Source: Amborella trichopoda (taxonomy: Eukaryota > Streptophyta > Magnoliopsida > Amborellales > Amborellaceae). From it: a stretch of 64,000 bases of DNA. This document shows positions 12,171-24,198 of the stretch, piece after piece; positions within the stretch are counted from its first letter, which is position 1, and each line of letters begins with the position of its first letter. The position numbers and the translations under genes are program-made. Location: the NCBI RefSeq assembly GCF_000471905.2, contig NW_006499997.1, positions 1,274,223 to 1,338,222 on the forward strand. The letters are read 5' to 3'. The notes under the pieces are model-generated. The model did no database searches. It worked only from the letters and a program-made list of their open reading frames with translations, and was not told where the DNA came from.

Positions 12171-13720
12171 GCCCCCACATACACGCACACCCCCTTTATG
12201 TGCATTTTCATGCATGCTTTTCCTAACCGACCCATTCGTGTGTATACACCACCTTCATTGCTTTTCTAGTGAACCCATTCACTTCACTACCACTATTCAT
12301 CATTCCCCAATGAGTCTAACCCATGCTCACAAAATGGCGAACCATCTCGCCATCCATACTCATCATCAGCTAGTGGGTCATCATTTTTCACCCACCATTC
12401 ATACACCTGCCATCTTTCATAGGTAGCCTCATGCCATCCCCCCAAAGTCAGTCAAGGCCGTCACCATACTTACTCTATGGCCTCCACAGACTACCTCTCG
12501 TCACCACTATGGCCCAGTTGTATAACCTTAAACTATAGTGTACGTCTTGGTTGCATGACATTAAAAGGCTCCGCACAGGTCTCAAAGGCATAACCCTAAA
12601 CACACCTTCACAAAAAATGGGCATGGTGTACACCTGGACAAGGGAACGCTGTGAGTAAAAAATGGACATGGTTACAAAACCATGACTAAAAGAGTTCAGT
12701 GAAAACAAAAACCCAAGCACGGTGAAAACCCCAAAAGGGCATCGTGGGAAAAAGCGGATGAAAAGGGTGGACATGTCCGTAAGGTCATGGGTAGAAAAGC
12801 CTTGAATAAAAGGAAGGTGGTGAAAACCATATTCACGGCGCCACTTCCCCTATTCAAACAAAAACCCACAAAAGGCACTTGGACCAACAAAAGCAGGTTG
12901 ATAGAGCACCACAGCCTCAGCCAACACCCAATTACCAAACAGTCATAATTCTGGCTGACGAGGTCTACCTAAAATCCTCAACTACCAGCATCCAATCATA
13001 ACACAAAATGGCTCATTCGAGAATGAGAACCTCATAAGATCTCTCATGTTTCACCTCCAAAAACAACAAAAGTCCTTGAGGGTGAGGGTGAGGACGATGA
13101 CCGAAAGATCCCTCAAAAATGCAAGATATCCCCACGAAGGCAAGAAACTGACAAAGCTAGGGCCTAACCTGCTAGAGACTTCAGGGTAATGTCTCATCAT
13201 GAGGTCGCCTCGCCTAAAACCTTCCTTACCCGATAGGTCCAGATTCTCGACTGGACCCGACAGGATAGGGCCCACGAGGCTGCCTCGCTAAAACTCCCCC
13301 TAGCCGATAGGCCCAGATATTTGGGTTAGGTCAGAAGCCCCCAACTGGACCCCACTAGACGGAACCTATAGAGATACCTTAATCATCAAAAGCAAACCTA
13401 GTGTAGCAACGAACAATGTCGACCAAAGGTTCATAGCATTTGGCCTTCAAATAGGTCTGATTCTGGCCAATGACATCCCTACAAAATCCTCAAGTTGTTA
13501 GAATCGCAAATAATCCCTCGAGGGTGAGGACTTCTACAGGATCCCTCAAAGGTTTTTCTCCCCCTAAGGTCTCCACGGATGGACTCGTACATTGCGTCCA
13601 AACGTCGGGGCATCCTACTCACGACATTGTGTGTACCTCCTCAGCCTTCACGTAATCCTTAGCTAGCAGGGAGAAATTTCTCGAATGATTACACTTCTTG
13701 ATTATCTCAAAGCACAACAA
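12171..13720. other. 3' untranslated region of element A, no gene
   Basis: Non-coding. A few extra 35-bp units occur at about 12510-12600. Several segments match element B: a CATGCTTTTCCTAACCGACC-type block (12214 versus about 29686) and a GGGCATGGTGTA...GGAACGC block (12618 versus about 30090). This shows that the two 3' regions are homologous. Confidence 0.65.
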
Positions 13721-13734
13721 TCGGTGGGACATGC
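13721..13734 (+). other. Polypurine tract of element A
   Basis: TCGGTGGGACATGC lies immediately before the LTR start TGTTGGAAG. It corresponds in position to the GACGGGGCAAGT tract of element B and would prime plus-strand DNA synthesis. Confidence 0.6.
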
Positions 13735-15002
13735 TGTTGGAAGATATTTTTTTTCATCATGGGGCCCCTGCTTAATAAAAGCCTAACAAATAATAAAAAT
13801 TTCAATAGTCTCAAAATAGCCCTAAAACTGGTCAAGATCTTCATGAGGACTCTCAAAAGTCTCCTGCCAAATTTTGTCGCACTTTGACATGTTTAAGGTA
13901 GTGCAAATTGAGAAACAATTCCGGCAGAATCAGCCTCTAGCACCCTAACATGGACCCTATAACTAAAGTTATATCTTCGGTGTCTCAATTTACTGTAGAA
14001 CCACTGCCATTGGATCCAGCACGATTGAAAACATCTAAGGGTCAAATTTCAGCTTGAATGTACATCCAAGGAAATAGTTATAGGTGAAAAAGTGAAACAG
14101 GAGAAGCCGCACGCTATTCCCGTGCGTCCACCCTACAACTCAACTCCATTAAGGGGGCAGTCAAGACTAGTGATTTTTTATGCTCATATCTCACTCGTCT
14201 CAAGTTGGATCAAGCCTAAACTTTGTGAGCGTATTCCTCTCATTAAGACAAGCGTTTCGATATGTGGCATGCCCAGTGACGACGCCCGAGCACGAAGAAA
14301 AGCTAGAGAGAAGTTGCTAATCTGTGAAGAAAGTACAGGAAAATCAGTAGCATCGTGCCTCGCTCGAGCGGCCAAATCACTTCGTTCGCTAGCTCATTAG
14401 ACACGAAGTCAATTCCATCACGTGCATAAGGTCCATGGCTACCACTGGTCTGAACCTCGTGCATGATGAACGGTCAGATTCCTCACTTGAAGCAAAGTGA
14501 CTGCAAATTCTGTCACTGAAATTCCAGATTCCGACCAAAATTCCAAAGTTGCAAAATCCTCTTTTGTACATAGAGTTGAGCTGTGTTTGTTGTCCCGCGA
14601 TCATGATGGCATGCTCAGTGTGATCCAGCAAAGAAATCACAGAAAAACATTGAGGAATGAGCACATAATCGATCCAAAGTTTCAAGATTCATTCAAATTT
14701 CAAGTCACAAGATATTGCCCTAAAAACATGATCCATGGCTCGTAGTTGGTATCAAATCGATCGCCATGCCGAGCCTAAGAAGAAAACTACCATCTTTCGA
14801 TAAAACGGACAATAGAACAACCCTGAATCATCCACGAAAAATCATGCACATTCTAGGAAAACATAGGGACTGTCTTGGAATTCCACAACCTTTTAAAAAG
14901 GGGCAAATCTATCATTTTGCACCCTATTTTCTAATTCATTTTAATCTTAATTTCCAGCAATTAAGGCTACTTTTGATCATCCTCTCATGTTTGGGCATAA
15001 TT

Positions 15003-15011
15003 CTATATATA
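15003..15011 (+). promoter_or_regulatory. TATA box of element A LTR
   Basis: CTATATATACC sits at the position of CTATATAAGC in both LTRs of element B and would mark the U3/R boundary about 20-30 bp downstream. An AATAAA lies 3' of it near 15100. Confidence 0.6.
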
Positions 15012-15684
15012 CCTCGTACCATCATTGTACGCAAAAAAAAAGAGAAAAAAGGGGGGAAAAGGCTTGAACCCTTCACAAAATTGAGAGTTTTTACTTAATA
15101 AAGTTTCTCCTTCTTCTCATTGTTGGATCACTTTTGAAGAGAGAGTAAGGAGAGATAAAATTTTGGACCAGTATCCTTAGGCTCAAGGTAAACACTCTCT
15201 CTCTTCTTTTCTTTCTTCTTCATCTGAGCCTCCCTCAGAGCCCCTGCATGGCAGTGGCAGCGTCGTACATGCCCCTTTCTTCTCTTCTTTTTTTACTTCA
15301 TGTGGTTTCATAGGTCGCGCTTGGTGATGGCAGCGCCATGCGCAAGATCCTTTTCCCCTTCTGTTTGCGTGTCTTTATCTCTCGACAAGGTTTGCAGACG
15401 GCACTGCTCATCGTCGTCTGTAGGTGTGTCCTCGACGTCTCAACGAGGAACGCGGGTAGCGAAGCTTATTGCCGTTTGTGGGGGCTTTATCCTGCCGCAT
15501 GACTATTGCAGGTAGCGATGTCAATCGCCATCTGCGAAGGGTCGTGACAATACTCATCATCATCCATGAGCTTCTCTTTTACGTCCCATGTCTATCGTCA
15601 TGTGCAGGCTTCTCCCATTCGCTCGGTGTCCGTCGCCACGCACAGGCTCCTACCACACCTCTCCACGTCTATCGTCGTGTGCAG

Positions 15685-16290
15685 GCTTCCCTTGTGCCCC
15701 ACGCCTATCACTGTGTGCTCCACGAGAGGTAATCGTCGCGTGACCCATGAGAAGCTATCGTCGTGCGCCTCGCCCGAAGCTATCTCCATCCACAAGAGAC
15801 GTGTGGCCTTCTTATATTGCCAATGGCGATGCTTCTTGCTGTCCGCAAGCTTCCCATGTGCCCCACGCCTATCGTCATGCACTCCATGGGCCGCGTGACC
15901 CATGAGAAGTTATCATCAAGCACCTCGCCAGAAGCTATCGCCGTCCGCAAGAGATGTGTGGCCTTCTCTCATTGCCAATAGCGATGCTTCTTGCCGTCCT
16001 CAAGCTTCCCTTGTGCCCCATGCCTGTCGCTGTGTGCTCCACAAGAGGTAATCAGTGCATGACCCATGAGAATTTATCAATGTGCGCCTCGCCAAAAGCT
16101 ATCGCCATCCACAAGAGATGTGTGGCCTTCTCACATTTCCGACGACGATGCTTCTTGCCGTCCACAAGCTACCCTTGTGTCCCACGCCTAGCGTCGTGTG
16201 CCTCACGGGGAGCTATCATCATGAGCCTCACCAGAAGTCATCGCCGCCCGCGAGGGACGCGGTGTCTTCTCGTTATGCCAACGATGAGAC
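15685..16290. repeat. Tandem ~164-bp repeat in the element A LTR
   Basis: Four units begin at 15685, 15849, 16004 and 16168, each opening GCTTCCCTTGTGCCCCACGC (the last diverged). Period is 164, 155 and 164 bp. Internal words such as GAAGCTATCGCCGTCC resemble the minisatellite at 8760-9700. Confidence 0.85.
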
Positions 16291-16432
16291 CCATCACCGT
16301 CTGAATTCTTCCTTCCTCCGTCGCTTCGCTCTCTCTCTCTTCGTTCAATTTTTTTCCCTTCTTTCTTTTATCTTCTCATTTGACTGAGGGTAGGCTTGGC
16401 CTAGCATTGCCATGGAGGTCTGGTTGTCAAGC

Positions 16433-16606
16433 AGTATTGCCAATGCGCTGGTCTTGAGTACCATGCCCGTCTTGCTGTCACACCAGACTGAGACAGTCTT
16501 ATCGGTCACGATTTCGAGTAGTATTGCCATCGCGCTGGTCCCGAGTACCATGCTCGTCTTTCTACCACTCTGAGTTGGTAACTTTCCAGCTGTCATGCTA
16601 GTCTCA
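16433..16606. repeat. ~87-bp tandem duplication in the element A LTR
   Basis: Two copies begin AGTATTGCC at 16433 and 16520. Both contain GCGCTGGTC, GAGTACCATGC and CGTCTT in the same order. Confidence 0.75.
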
Positions 16607-17041
16607 CTTCTTCACCAAGTCCTCTTCTCTTTTATATATTTATTTGAACTTTCCACTTCATCATTATAACTTCTCACATTCTTAGTTATACGAATGTGCG
16701 TTGCCCTTAGACAAGGGTGGGACTTTCGGCCCACTTATCTTGCAAATTAACCATAGTAGTGTTGTGCAGAAAACAAGGTGATCACAGGTCAAGAGATGCG
16801 ATTTCGAACCAGCTAAAGCAGCTGAGGAGATTTCTTCGTGATCTAAGAGGGTGCCCACAAGAGCCAGCCCGAGTAAGTCTCGAACCCACCTTAAATTCCT
16901 CTTTCATCAGGTGGTATACCTACCCTTGCTCTTAAATAAGGTTCTTGAGAGAGCGATCTCAAGTTTCGAGTTCACTATAAACCCGAGATACGTGCCACCA
17001 GATCGTCTAGATCCGGAGGGCGAGATCGAGGCACCTAACCA

Positions 17042-19009
17042 ATGTCATATGTCAAAATGACCGGGTCGTCGAGACTTAGCTTGTGTTTGAATTTGAGCTT
17101 GTTTCGATTCCAAACGAGCGACCTGTGGGCACTTGAAGATCATCTCGAGATGTGAAAACACAGTCCCAAGATTGGAAACTGGTTTGGTGAGGTCGCACCG
17201 CAATAGAGTAAAACCTACCCTTTTGTGGTAGTTTGGGCCTAGAATGTTCCTGAGAGGCCTTATTGAGCCCAAATTTGGTCCCTTGAGGTTTTCCGATGTC
17301 TTGAATGTAATGACGATGGTCTAGTATTGGTTTGAAGCCTCTAGAATAGAACTATAGTTATAAGGTCTCTTTTTGGCATAATAAGAACTGGTCTTGAGAA
17401 CCGAATTTCGTCTTGATCATGTCAAACCTTATTGGAATGTGAAAAAACTTTGAGAGAGTCCTTCAGGCATCCCACACTACCCTTTTCATCCCTTTCAAAG
17501 TCGTTCTAGCTCTTTTTCCAAGGTTACCTAGTTTTAGGTTTATTTTGTAGTGTTTCCATGGTCTAACGGTGTCTTGGGTACAGCAAGACCAGGTTGTTAT
17601 TGGCTCTCTCTTTATGCGCTTCAAGAATATAAGTACATCAAAAATGATATATAACTATAGGTGCCCCTCTCACCGTTAATATCGACTTTGGGGGTTTTCG
17701 AGCTTCTTGGTTTGGTGTATGTAGGACTTGTGGAAAATAGTACACAGGTGCACATGTGTTGATAGTGTGGCCAAATAGGCACCAATAGAATAGATAAATA
17801 TGATTAAAAACTAGTATTCATAAAAATCAAATAAACAGGAAGGGAAAACCCCCCTAAAATAAGAAGAAGAAAAATTGGGGTTTGTAAGGATTTTTGGAGC
17901 TTGGACTCTAGGGGGTGAGGCATCTAAGTTCTCTATACCAGACGTCAAATATTGATGTTGTTTTGGATCTCTAATCCAGACGCCACCACTGTGGCGTCTG
18001 TAATATGAGGCTCCCTATATATATTTTTTCGGCACAAAAAATTAGGGCCATTAATCTATTAGAAGCCGACCCTAAAATAGATTTTCAAGGTCGATTCCTT
18101 ATGGATTTTGATAAATCTTAAGCTTAACAACCCCACAGTGGGTGTCAAACTGTTCACAGCCAAATCTAGCGATATCTTTGACGAAATCTCACTGATTTAT
18201 GCTTTAAATGAGTTAAACTAAAACATCGGTACCAATAGTAGGATTCATCAAATTACTAATAAATAAGAAACCACATATGAAGAGATTAGGGTTCCTTAAG
18301 AACTGCTTGAAGATCCAGCTCAAGATTGTAAAAATCCTACAAGAAAATCCTAAAACTGATACTAAATAAAATTTAATTTAACTGATTTAAAATTAAAAGT
18401 AAATAAAATAAAAGAAAACTTATCTATCTGAGATGATTGGCCACATACACCCAAAGACCCAGAGTTGGTGTTTGGATCAAGACTGTGGGTTGTTTACACC
18501 ATTGCCTTCTATTTCTCATCGAAATAACTGAAATTTATCTCATAGGATTATTGAAATTGGCTAAAGTTTTGTTTGAGAACTTGGATTTGTGGGGTTTGAA
18601 GGCCTAGATCTAGGGTTAAGGTTTAAGCTCCTAAATTTTTAGGGTTTGAGGGCTTATGCTTAAAATAAGGGTTTATGCTTCTCTAACTTGAGGTTTTCTA
18701 GAATTACGGTTTGGAAAACTAGGGTTTTGGCTCTTTAAAGGGATTAGATAAAAATTAGGATTTCTAAGAGAGGCTTGTTATTATTGAGAGACCTAGATTA
18801 GACCTCTTTACAAGATTAAAAAGTCATTTTCGAAGCATTTTTTAACTTTGTACATTGTATTTATCTCAAAATTATGGTCAAATCTGATCAAATTCACTAG
18901 ATATCGCACCTCAGTGCTTAGGTAGTTTTTGGGCCAAGCGTTGCACTGCACATGCATTTAGGGCTTCTAGTTCCTTGAGAGTAGGATTTTCGGGTTCAGA
19001 GGACTAAAT
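17042..19009. other. Unassigned DNA between elements A and B
   Basis: No coding motif seen on either strand. It contains a perfect hairpin at 17977-18000 (10-bp arms CAGACGCCAC and GTGGCGTCTG, loop CACT) and, at 18590-18740, many AGGGTTT-like words typical of degenerate plant intergenic DNA. It may be an older repeat that element B inserted into. Confidence 0.5.
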
Positions 19010-19014
19010 GTCGT
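19010..19014. repeat. Left target-site duplication of element B (GTCGT)
   Basis: Five bases before the 5' LTR match GTCGC after the 3' LTR at 34698-34702 with one difference. This is the 5-bp duplication expected for Ty3/gypsy integration. Confidence 0.75.
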
Positions 19015-20376
19015 TCTTTGAAGGTATTTTTCAACATTTGTATCCCTGATATGAATAAGGAAAAAGCAGTTTGTGACCTAGTCCCGCAGGTACCAAAATG
19101 CCTGTGAACTACGGAAGCTATAGGTCCATAAACCATGATCATGAAGTGAAATTTCTAACAGTCTCAGAATGACCCAAGAAGGTTCAAGCTCGTGCCTAAG
19201 GGTCTCCAAAGAATACGTGCCAAGTTTCATCGTGATCCGACAAGTTTAAGGCACTGCAGACGAAGAAACAGTTTTGGAAAATTGGCCTCTCGCACCCTAA
19301 AAATGAACATTTTAACTATAACCATATCACCAGAGCTTCAAATGACCTTGGGACCACTTCCATTGGATCCAAAACATCCGAAGACCCCTATGGAGCAAGT
19401 TTCGGCTTGATCAGATATTTTTAGATCAAGTTATGGCCAAATTACCTAAAACAGGTAGGCCTCACGCTGTTACTATGCACCATCAGTGAACCAGTTTCCA
19501 TTAATGGAAACTATGGGTTTTAATTTTAGGTTGAACTTTAGAAGGCCATATCTCTCTCGTCCAAGGCTGGATCAAGCTCAAATTTTGGGAGCATGTTCCT
19601 CTTGTCTACCCGAGCATTTCGATATGTGGCACGACCCATGTCATGGCCTGAGCCGATAGAAAAACTAGAGAGGATTGTGATTTGAGGCAAGGTTGCAGAT
19701 TTTCCAGCAGGATTGCACCTCGATTGAATGGCCACATCACAATGCTCGCATGACAGATAGACCCGAAACAAGACCCATTATGAGCACGAGGTCAAATGCT
19801 TCATCTGACCCAAACCTCACATGTGATAAACGGTCAGATTCGCCGCACGATGAAGTCGAAGTCGAAGTTGCTACAATTTTTGGCCACCGGAAACCAAACT
19901 CCGACAATAGTACCAAATTTGGAAAACAATCGTTTGGACCCCAAATCGAGCCACGTTCGTTGCCAAATGCTCATGACGACATGCTCATCAAAATACAATG
20001 AAGAAATTGTGGAAAAAAATTGAGAAACGGGCGTGATCTTGAATAAAAGATCACCCATTTGTCGTGATTTTTACATCTCGTGATCGTGACCCAAAAGTCT
20101 GATCCACGGCTCCAAATGGGTATCAAATTGACCGTCTTCTCAAGTAGATCAAGAAAACAATAATCTTTTGATTGGATGAAGACCGGAAGGACCCTGAATG
20201 GACCCTAGAAGATCGCAAAGGTTGCATGGCCATGATAGGGACTTAATTGGAATTTTAGGATTTTTGTTTAAGGAGCAAAAACGTCATTTTGCCCCTAATT
20301 TCTTAATTTTCTTTAATTCATATTTTTCACAATTAAGTTAAGATTTGGGCATCCACCCATGTTTGGATTAATTTTC

Positions 20377-20383
20377 TATATAA
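20377..20383 (+). promoter_or_regulatory. TATA box of the element B 5' LTR
   Basis: TATATAA in the context TTTTCTATATAAGC, conserved at 32659 in the 3' LTR. It would place the transcription start around 20410. Confidence 0.65.
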
Positions 20384-20518
20384 GCATGTACTCAACTCAT
20401 GTAATGGATCTTTCTTTTGCTTAATCAAAAATTCGGGCGTTCCCTTTGAATCTTGGGTCACGTTTCTCTTTGCTTGGAAAGAGAAGATTTTAGCCGGTAC
20501 CCATGACCACTCAGGTAA

Positions 20519-20870
20519 CTTTCTCTCTCCTCTCCTCTTTTTCCCTTTCTCTATCTACTTTCTCTCTCTTCTTCCTTTTATCTCTCCTCTTTCTCTCGTC
20601 ATTCTCTCATCTCTTCTCTTTCTTTTCTCTCTCTTCTTCTTTTCTTTCTCTCTCTTCTTCTTTCCTTTTTCTTTCTTCTTCTGTCCTTTCTCTCTCTTCT
20701 TCTTTCTTTTCTCTCTTCTTTCTTTCTTTACTTTCTCTCTCTTCTTCTTTCCTTTCTCTCTTTTCCTTCCTTTCTCTCTCTCTTCTTTCCTTTCTCTCTC
20801 TTCTTCTTCCCTTTCTCTCTCTTCTTCGTCCCCTTTCTTTTTGCTTTCTCTCTCTCTCTGCCTCCCTCAA
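20519..20870. repeat. Pyrimidine (CT)-rich tract in the 5' LTR of B
   Basis: About 350 bp of TCTCTC/TTCTTC interspersed with CCTTT. It lies just downstream of the predicted transcription start, so it would be part of the R/U5 transcript. The long open frames across it (Ser/Leu/Phe-rich on +, Arg/Glu/Lys-rich on -) are composition artefacts. Confidence 0.85.
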
Positions 20871-20979
20871 TTCACAGGGGCAGTGACATGGGCCTACCCT
20901 TTTTGATGGCCCTCGTTGCGGTCTCAGTATTCTCTATATTCTCTTTCTCTCTCTCCTTCCTCTGTCTTCTTTCTCTTTT

Positions 20980-21385
20980 CACAGACGACAACTAAGCCGT
21001 CGTCTGTGTACTCTCTCTCTTTTCACAAATGGTAGTTAAGCTATCGTCTATGTATTCTCCCTCTTCTTTCTCCCTTTTCACATACGGTAGCTAAGTCGTT
21101 GTCTGTGTACTCCCTCTCCTTCTTCTCTCTTTTCACTAACGTCAGTTAAGACGCCGTCTGTACACGCTCTCTTTCTCTCTTCTCTCTCTTCACAAACGGT
21201 AGCTAAGACGTCGTTTGTGCTCTCTCTCTGTCTCTCTTCTCTCTCTTTATAGGCGACAGCTAAGCCGCAGTCTGTGCTCTCTCTTTCTCTCTTCACTTTG
21301 TTCATGAATGGCAACTAAGCTGTCGTCTGTGCTCTCTCTTTCTCTTTTCTCTCTCTTCACAGATGGCAGTTAAGCACCGTCTGTG
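20980..21385. repeat. Tandem array of about eight small hairpins, 5' LTR of B
   Basis: Units of about 29 nt recur every 40-70 bp, separated by CT-rich spacers. Each has the form CACAGACGRC, a CTAAG-containing loop, then the reverse complement. The first unit (20980-21008) has perfect 10-bp arms CACAGACGAC and GTCGTCTGTG. A unit near 21190 has arms CACAAACG and CGTTTGTG. Others carry mismatches and G-T pairs. The loop core TAAG is nearly constant. The 3' LTR has a longer version (33389-33894). Confidence 0.85.
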
Positions 21386-22182
21386 TCTTTCTTCTCTCTC
21401 TTTTCTCCTTTTCTCTTCTCTCATAACTTTCTTGTTTCTGTTATTGTCTTCTTCTTTGAAGGATCTGGGTGAAAAACAAACCCGCCTTCTCTCTTTATTT
21501 CTCTTTACTTTCTCTCTGAAGGATTTGTTGAAAGACATACTAGCTCTTCGTTTCTCTTTTCTATCTCTAATTTCTTCTCTCTCTTTTTTAAGAATCAGGT
21601 CTAAGCCAAACTAATATTCATTCCTTTATTCTATTCTTTTCTTCCTCTGTCTTTCTTTGCCTCTCCCTCAGTTTGTTCATCTCACCCCCTTCTGCTCTCA
21701 TTTTTCATTAAGAAATAATGTCGTGAATCTCTTATTAAGAGGATGCCGGAAGGTTGTCCAATTAACAGGGACCCAATGTCATTGGTCCTTCATTATCCCC
21801 TCGAATATACATGCTCGTGTGCATTCATTCAAAGACAAGGTGGGGTCTTCTGACTCACTTATCTGTATTATAATGTGTGTGTGTGGTTACAGAGAAGAAG
21901 AAACAGGTCAAGGGAGATGATTCTAAACCGGCCACAGGCTAGGGGGCATTCCATGTGATCTAATAGGGCACCCATGTGAGCCAACCCAAGCATGTCACGG
22001 ACCTAAGTGAGGTAAGTCTCTCCTCACGACCCAATTCCTCTCTCACAGATTGTATTCCTGCTTGCTTCCTCCTTACGTCGTTCTTGAGAGAGCGATCTCA
22101 GGTCCTAGGTCCATCTTGAACTTAGAACCACGCCACTAGGTCATCCCAACCTAGAGGGTGAGATCGAGGCACCTAACCAGCT

Positions 22183-22201
22183 TGGTGACTCCACTGGGGA
22201 C
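22183..22201 (+). other. Primer binding site, tRNA-Arg type
   Basis: TGGTGACTCCACTGGGGAC starts 3 bp after the LTR end. Its complement matches the 3' end of a plant tRNA-Arg (CCCCAGCGGAGTCG-CCA, from memory) with two or three mismatches. tRNA-Arg priming is usual for this lineage. Confidence 0.75.
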
Positions 22202-23684
22202 TCGCTACCCCATAGTCGGATCATCCTTGTTTGGCTTTCCTTTCTTCTATTACCTGTTCACTTACACACACATGACTTCGGGGTTGGTCAACTCCTTCAA
22301 CTGAGTCAGAGATTTTCTGATCCCCTCACTTGTGAGTCCGCTTCGGGAACAGGTATCATGAACCTCGTTTCCGACCTTCCTTCTGAGTGTTGACCTCACG
22401 TCACGCTCTCAGGTCCTGACCTGGATTAGTACGAGAAGGACCTAAAAGTCCCTCTCTCCCCATCTCCTAGCCTTGGTGGACCCTCCACCAATGCACCTTG
22501 CATGGGTGGCTCACCAGCCACCACACACCTCATGCACCCTACTACCGACAAATCACTTGATGATCCCATTGCTTGGAGCAATCGAAAGGTCGCCCTTCCT
22601 TTCTTGTACAAGGCAGTTCAGCTGTCAATGCTCCTAAGGGTCACCATAAGGCCACCCCCCACTCTCTATCACATCGATCCCCTTTAATAAGAAGCTCGAC
22701 ACACGGAGGAGGAGGCCCTAAGGCCGCCACCTCCCACACATGCACCAGAGTTTGTGGTCCATCCACTCGAGCTACACCTTAGGACAAACCTCAAGCTGCC
22801 TTGAACCACTGTTCGGGCTCGGGTCTTCTTGAACCTGGCCCTGTATACCTATTGCATATGCATCCCACTGCTTGGGGCAGCCCTGTTGCTGCATTTACCC
22901 GAGTACACAAGAGACGATCCCGACGTCGTTCCTCTTTACACATGCCTGCTCACTCTGTGAGACGTGGTCATAAGGCCATTCCCTCACAAACACATGCTCA
23001 CAGTACTCGGTCCCCTAAGACAAGACCTACTGCACGAGCCCAGGTTGACCCTTAAGTCCCCCAGAACCCCTCTGCGAGTGGCACACACGTGCTACCCCCA
23101 CAGACGACCCCAAGCTCGCGACCGAAAGGTCATTGACAGTTGTCTCCTCCCCCGTTCGTCCCTCTTCCTCCGGTCGAACCACTAAAGACTTGGTACTCGA
23201 AGGCCTTCCCTAATCCCTCTTCATACCGGCCCTACCTTTGTAGCTCATAAAAGATCTCGAGGCAAGGCTCCCTTGAGTGACAAGGTCTTCCATCCCCCGT
23301 CTCTCCCCAGGCCAAGACAGAAGACCAAGCTAACTTCTGCTCTTGGTCCACATCCCTTGCCTCATCTCATGGAGAGCCAAACATGATCGATGCGTGCGAA
23401 TAGTGTCGATAGAAGAACCCAAGACACTTGGGGCAAGCAAGCCTGTCGATCCTCTGGGCGAGAACCCCTTTTACACATTATAGGTTGCAGTGGGGCCTGA
23501 GGTGGAAGAGCTAGAATCTTGCATGGTTGTCAGTGTCGTAGGAGACAACCCAACCTTGCATCTCAAGACTGTCGCGAACCAATCTTAACCCGACCAGCAT
23601 ACAAGGCTTGAGCTTAATCGGGGCATGTTGAACCCTTGTTGACCGACCTGCCACACCCAGTCCGGCGGGTACACGAGACTTCGA
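22202..23684 (+). other. 5' leader of element B
   Basis: About 1.5 kb between the PBS and the first gag-like ATG. The open frames here (22502-22687, 22801-23055 and others) carry no recognisable domain. Confidence 0.6.
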
Positions 23685-24198
23685 CCATGAGAGAGATCAA
23701 CCTCCCCAAAATAACAGCCAGCGTGATGGTCGTTGAGAAGCCCAACAACAATCAAGAATACCATATGAATCGGTACGAGGATATGATGTGTAAGATGATG
23801 GAGAAGATCGAGCTGATGGAAGGTACTCGGCTCCCTGGAAACTCATCTCACCAGGAAGCCAATTCTCCTCATCCAACCGATCCGATCCTGAGGCAGCCAC
23901 CTCCTTCCCATCAAGGTCTCACAAGCTGACATTGATGCCATGGTCACCCACCGCTTGTGAGGCAAAGAGATCCCGGTCGTTCAAGATACAGCCTTGTATG
24001 TGAAGCCCTATCCATCTTACATTGATTAGCTCCCGTTTCCCCCTAATTACTAGAAGGGGAGACTCCCGCTCTTCAACTACAGGAGTTCGCCTCACCAGCA
24101 TATTACCCATTTCTATTTGGCGTGTCAAGAGATAGTAGCTAATGGGAGGCTTCTTCTCCGTCATTTTGTTGAAACTCCTGACAAACCGGCATTCAAGT
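23685..24198 (+). pseudogene. N-terminal gag of element B, interrupted by a solo LTR
   Basis: The frame from ATG 23685 (MREINLPKI) includes a Met/Glu-rich helix around YEDMMCKMMEKIELMEG. With stops, it continues into YVKPYPSYID, HITHFYLACQEI and PDKPAFK, the standard order of the capsid N-terminal half in this lineage. It runs into the CAAGT target site of the solo LTR. After the LTR the frame resumes at WYARLPPNSV, so the two halves were continuous before the insertion. Confidence 0.75.

Larger units (their letters stand above)
1..17041 (+). mobile_element. Element A: TAT/Ogre-lineage Ty3/gypsy LTR retrotransposon, 5' part outside window, lacks RT and integrase
   Basis: The window opens inside a gag gene and runs through a protease region, an antisense reading region, tandem arrays, a polypurine tract and one long LTR ending in CA. 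The gag (RWYARLPP-type block), the DGGS protease and the YNVLLGRPWLH block match TAT-lineage Ty3/gypsy polyproteins. No RT, RNase H or integrase motif is visible between the protease and the LTR in any frame. The LTR shares its start, TATA region and end with those of element B, so A and B are related families. All coding parts carry stops and frameshifts. The 5' LTR and the left target duplication lie outside the window. A run of T at 9-25 just before the first gag codons may be the inverted poly(A) of another insertion, but too little is visible to say. Confidence 0.85.
13735..17041 (+). repeat. 3' LTR of element A (about 3.3 kb, TG...CA)
   Basis: It starts TGTTGGAAGATATTTT and ends GAGGCACCTAACCA, matching the starts and ends of the two LTRs of element B. 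The first ~1.4 kb (U3) aligns with B, including the TATA region. The middle differs: A has a 164-bp array where B has hairpin arrays. The terminal stretch with GAGAGAGCGATCTCA is shared. The sequence just outside (17042-17046) is ATGTC, the candidate right-hand target duplication. Confidence 0.88.
19015..22179 (+). repeat. 5' LTR of element B (3165 bp)
   Basis: The start TCTTTGAAGGTATTTTT corresponds to TGTTTGAAGG in the 3' LTR, so the terminal TG has mutated to TC. It ends GCACCTAACCA, followed three bases later by the PBS. Inside, in order, are a TATA box, a CT-rich tract, the hairpin array and a GAGAGAGCGATCTCA block near the end. Confidence 0.93.

Noticed and set aside
18590-18740. AGGGTTT-like words suggesting interstitial telomere
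   Set aside because: Copies are scattered and degenerate, not a TTTAGGG tandem run.
20503-20886. Ser/Leu/Phe-rich ORF (and the Arg/Glu-rich one on the opposite strand)
   Set aside because: Generated by the CT-rich tract; no start context or domain.
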